Shown piece by piece: positions 36,817 through 37,746 of a stretch of 37,746 nucleotides of DNA (within the stretch, counting starts at the first letter, position 1; each line of letters starts with the position of its first letter). This DNA is from Acidobacteriota bacterium. GTDB lineage: Bacteria > Acidobacteriota > Terriglobia > Acidiferrales > UBA7541. The position numbers and the translations under genes are program-made. The stretch lies in the NCBI GenBank assembly GCA_003224085.1, contig QHYK01000092.1, forward strand, positions 1 through 37,746. Reading direction: 5' to 3'. The notes below the pieces were generated by a model. That model was not told the origin of the DNA. It ran no database searches and saw nothing but the letters and a program-made list of their open reading frames with translations.

Positions 36817-37533
36817 TTAGCCGGATTGCGCCGCGCTGGCGCTGGCGTCTGCCGTCGCGGTTTCTCCCACCACCCACCCGTCCTTTAGTTGGATGATGCG
36901 ATGCCCGTAAGACGCATTCCTCTCCGAGTGTGTGACCTGAATGATCGTCGTGCCCGCATCATTCAGCCTCTTGAACAGTTGCATGATCTCATCGCCCTGC
37001 GCGGAATGGAGGTTTCCCGTGGGCTCGTCGGCAAGAATCAGTTTGGGGTTCATGATCACCGCGCGGGCTACGCCTACAAGCTGTTGCTGTCCGCCGGAAA
37101 GCTGATTGGGAAACAAATCCTTCTTGCCTACGATGTTGAAGCGATCCAGGGCATCGCAAACGCGGCTAACGCGCTCCTTGTGCGGCACATTTTTGTAAGA
37201 AAGCGGCACCTCGAGATTCTCAAAAACAGTGAGATTGTCGATGAGGTGATAGCTTTGAAAGACAAACCCGGTGTTGGCTTTGTGAAGTTCATTGCGTTTT
37301 TTGACGTTTAGCCTGTGGACGGGCTCTCCCATGAAATGATATTCGCCCGTCCATGCGCCATCCAACATTCCAATGATGCTGAGCAGCGTGGATTTTCCGG
37401 CGCCCGAAGGGCCCATAATGGTGACAAACTCGCCGGGCCGAATGTCGAGATTGACGCGGCGAAGTAGGAAGAATTTGTTCGGACCGGCCTCCACGGATTT
37501 TTCTAGATTTCGCAACTGGATTAGAGGTTCCAA
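36817..37533 (-). CDS. MacB/LolD-type ABC transporter ATP-binding protein
   Basis: A 238-residue ATPase with Walker A GPSGAGKST (41-49), Q-loop FVFQSY (Gln93), signature LSGGQ (145-149), Walker B LILADEPT (165-172) and H-loop VTHSE (His202). The D-loop reads GNLHS, with His176 where most MacB/LolD proteins have Asp. The start is TTG 37533, spaced five bases from an AAGGAG site; no ATG or GTG start fits as well. It leads an operon with four ADOP permeases. A single ATPase would have to serve all four, unless others lie outside the window. The short tail ADASASAAQSG is low-complexity. Confidence 0.92.
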   Translation of the reverse strand: MEPLIQLRNLEKSVEAGPNKFFLLRRVNLDIRPGEFVTIMGPSGAGKSTLLSIIGMLDGAWTGEYHFMGEPVHRLNVKKRNELHKANTGFVFQSYHLIDNLTVFENLEVPLSYKNVPHKERVSRVCDALDRFNIVGKKDLFPNQLSGGQQQLVGVARAVIMNPKLILADEPTGNLHSAQGDEIMQLFKRLNDAGTTIIQVTHSERNASYGHRIIQLKDGWVVGETATADASASAAQSG

Positions 37534-37560
37534 GATATCTCCTTAAAATCGCTTCTCATT

Positions 37561-37614
37561 CCTCAGAAAATCGCTTCTAGGCGACTTCCTCAGAAAATCG
37601 CTTCTAGGCGACTT
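37561..37614. repeat. perfect 27-bp tandem duplication
   Basis: A 27-base unit starting CCTCAGAAAATCGCTTCTAG and ending GCGACTT is present twice with no spacer (37561-37587 and 37588-37614), and a partial AAAATCGCTTCT occurs just before (37545-37556). Each unit contains TCGC and GCGA arms around TTCTAG. The second copy includes the transposase stop codon and its last few codons. It lies in the leader of the ABC ATPase. Confidence 0.9.
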
Positions 37615-37744
37615 GCGCTAAAGGCTCCAAGGTCACTTTGAAGCCCAGACCTTCAAGGCGTTTGGTTAAGCGCCGGCGCAGCCCCTCGGGGTTCAGGCGA
37701 TCGAAGTAGTCGGGTCCAAGGTCTCGGTAGCAGACCTTGTCTCG
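37604..37744 (-). CDS. C-terminal fragment of a transposase, probably IS110 family (cut by window edge)
   Basis: An open minus-strand frame enters from the right edge and ends at TAG (37606-37604), giving 46 residues. It reads VCYRDLGPDYFDRLNPEG, then LRRRLTKRLEGLGFKVTLEP. A 'Y..LG.DYFDR..PE....R.+.+LE.LG..VTLE' C-terminus is one I associate with IS110/IS116/IS902-type transposases. The catalytic domain is outside the window. Only 70 bases separate the stop from the ATPase start, so the element end must lie within that spacer. Family assignment is from motif memory. Confidence 0.6.
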   Translation of the reverse strand, partial: RDKVCYRDLGPDYFDRLNPEGLRRRLTKRLEGLGFKVTLEPLAQVA

Positions 37745-37746
37745 CA

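Noticed and set aside
37561-37614. Tandem repeat considered as a CRISPR fragment
   Set aside because: The units are directly adjacent without spacers and there are only two full copies, so it is a tandem duplication.

Overview
The window reads as a chromosomal segment of an Acidobacteriota member, probably a soil acidobacterium. The main reason is a run of four tandem ~800-residue FtsX/MacB-type permeases of the kind named acidobacterial duplicated orphan permeases (ADOP) beside one ABC ATPase. A moderately GC-rich coding style, abundant NtrC-type regulators and a CIRCE-controlled groESL fit this. The taxonomic call is inference from gene families, not from a marker gene.

Left part (1-6550): the C-terminal end of an ISAzo13-type transposase, then ftsY (SRP receptor GTPase), ribD (riboflavin deaminase/reductase), a secreted TPR protein, a convergent zinc alcohol dehydrogenase, ribE (riboflavin synthase) and a small VOC-fold protein. 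The two riboflavin genes are separated by unrelated genes, and I see no FMN riboswitch.

Second part (6556-13190, all minus strand): a very compact operon reading histidine kinase, sigma-54 response regulator, mobA, an MlaF-like ATPase, an APC transporter and possibly a small coupled ORF. Most junctions overlap by 1-4 bases. A candidate -24/-12 promoter and an adjacent inverted repeat lie upstream. Divergently, groES-groEL follow an extended -10 promoter overlapped by a CIRCE operator and end in a strong intrinsic terminator. A DoxX-family protein and a small uncharacterised ORF come next.

Third part (16841-23057): a carbohydrate locus with a GH3 beta-glucosidase, a Tat-type lipoprotein of the glucoamylase (PF10091-like) family and a phytanoyl-CoA dioxygenase-like enzyme on the minus strand. 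A divergent LacI-family regulator and a candidate LacI-type operator lie in the shared intergenic region.

Fourth part (23091-37746, all minus strand): a PAS-LuxR regulator, then an NtrY-like kinase and an NtrC-like regulator with a variant GAFTDA loop. Upstream of these lie four tandem ADOP permeases and their ABC ATPase. The far right edge carries the C-terminal end of another transposase (probably IS110 family), with its stop codon inside a 27-bp perfect tandem repeat only ~70 bp from the ATPase start. The likely functional story of this block is a two-component-regulated MacB/ADOP-type export or envelope-stress system whose upstream side has been invaded by an insertion sequence. No tRNA, rRNA or CRISPR array was seen.
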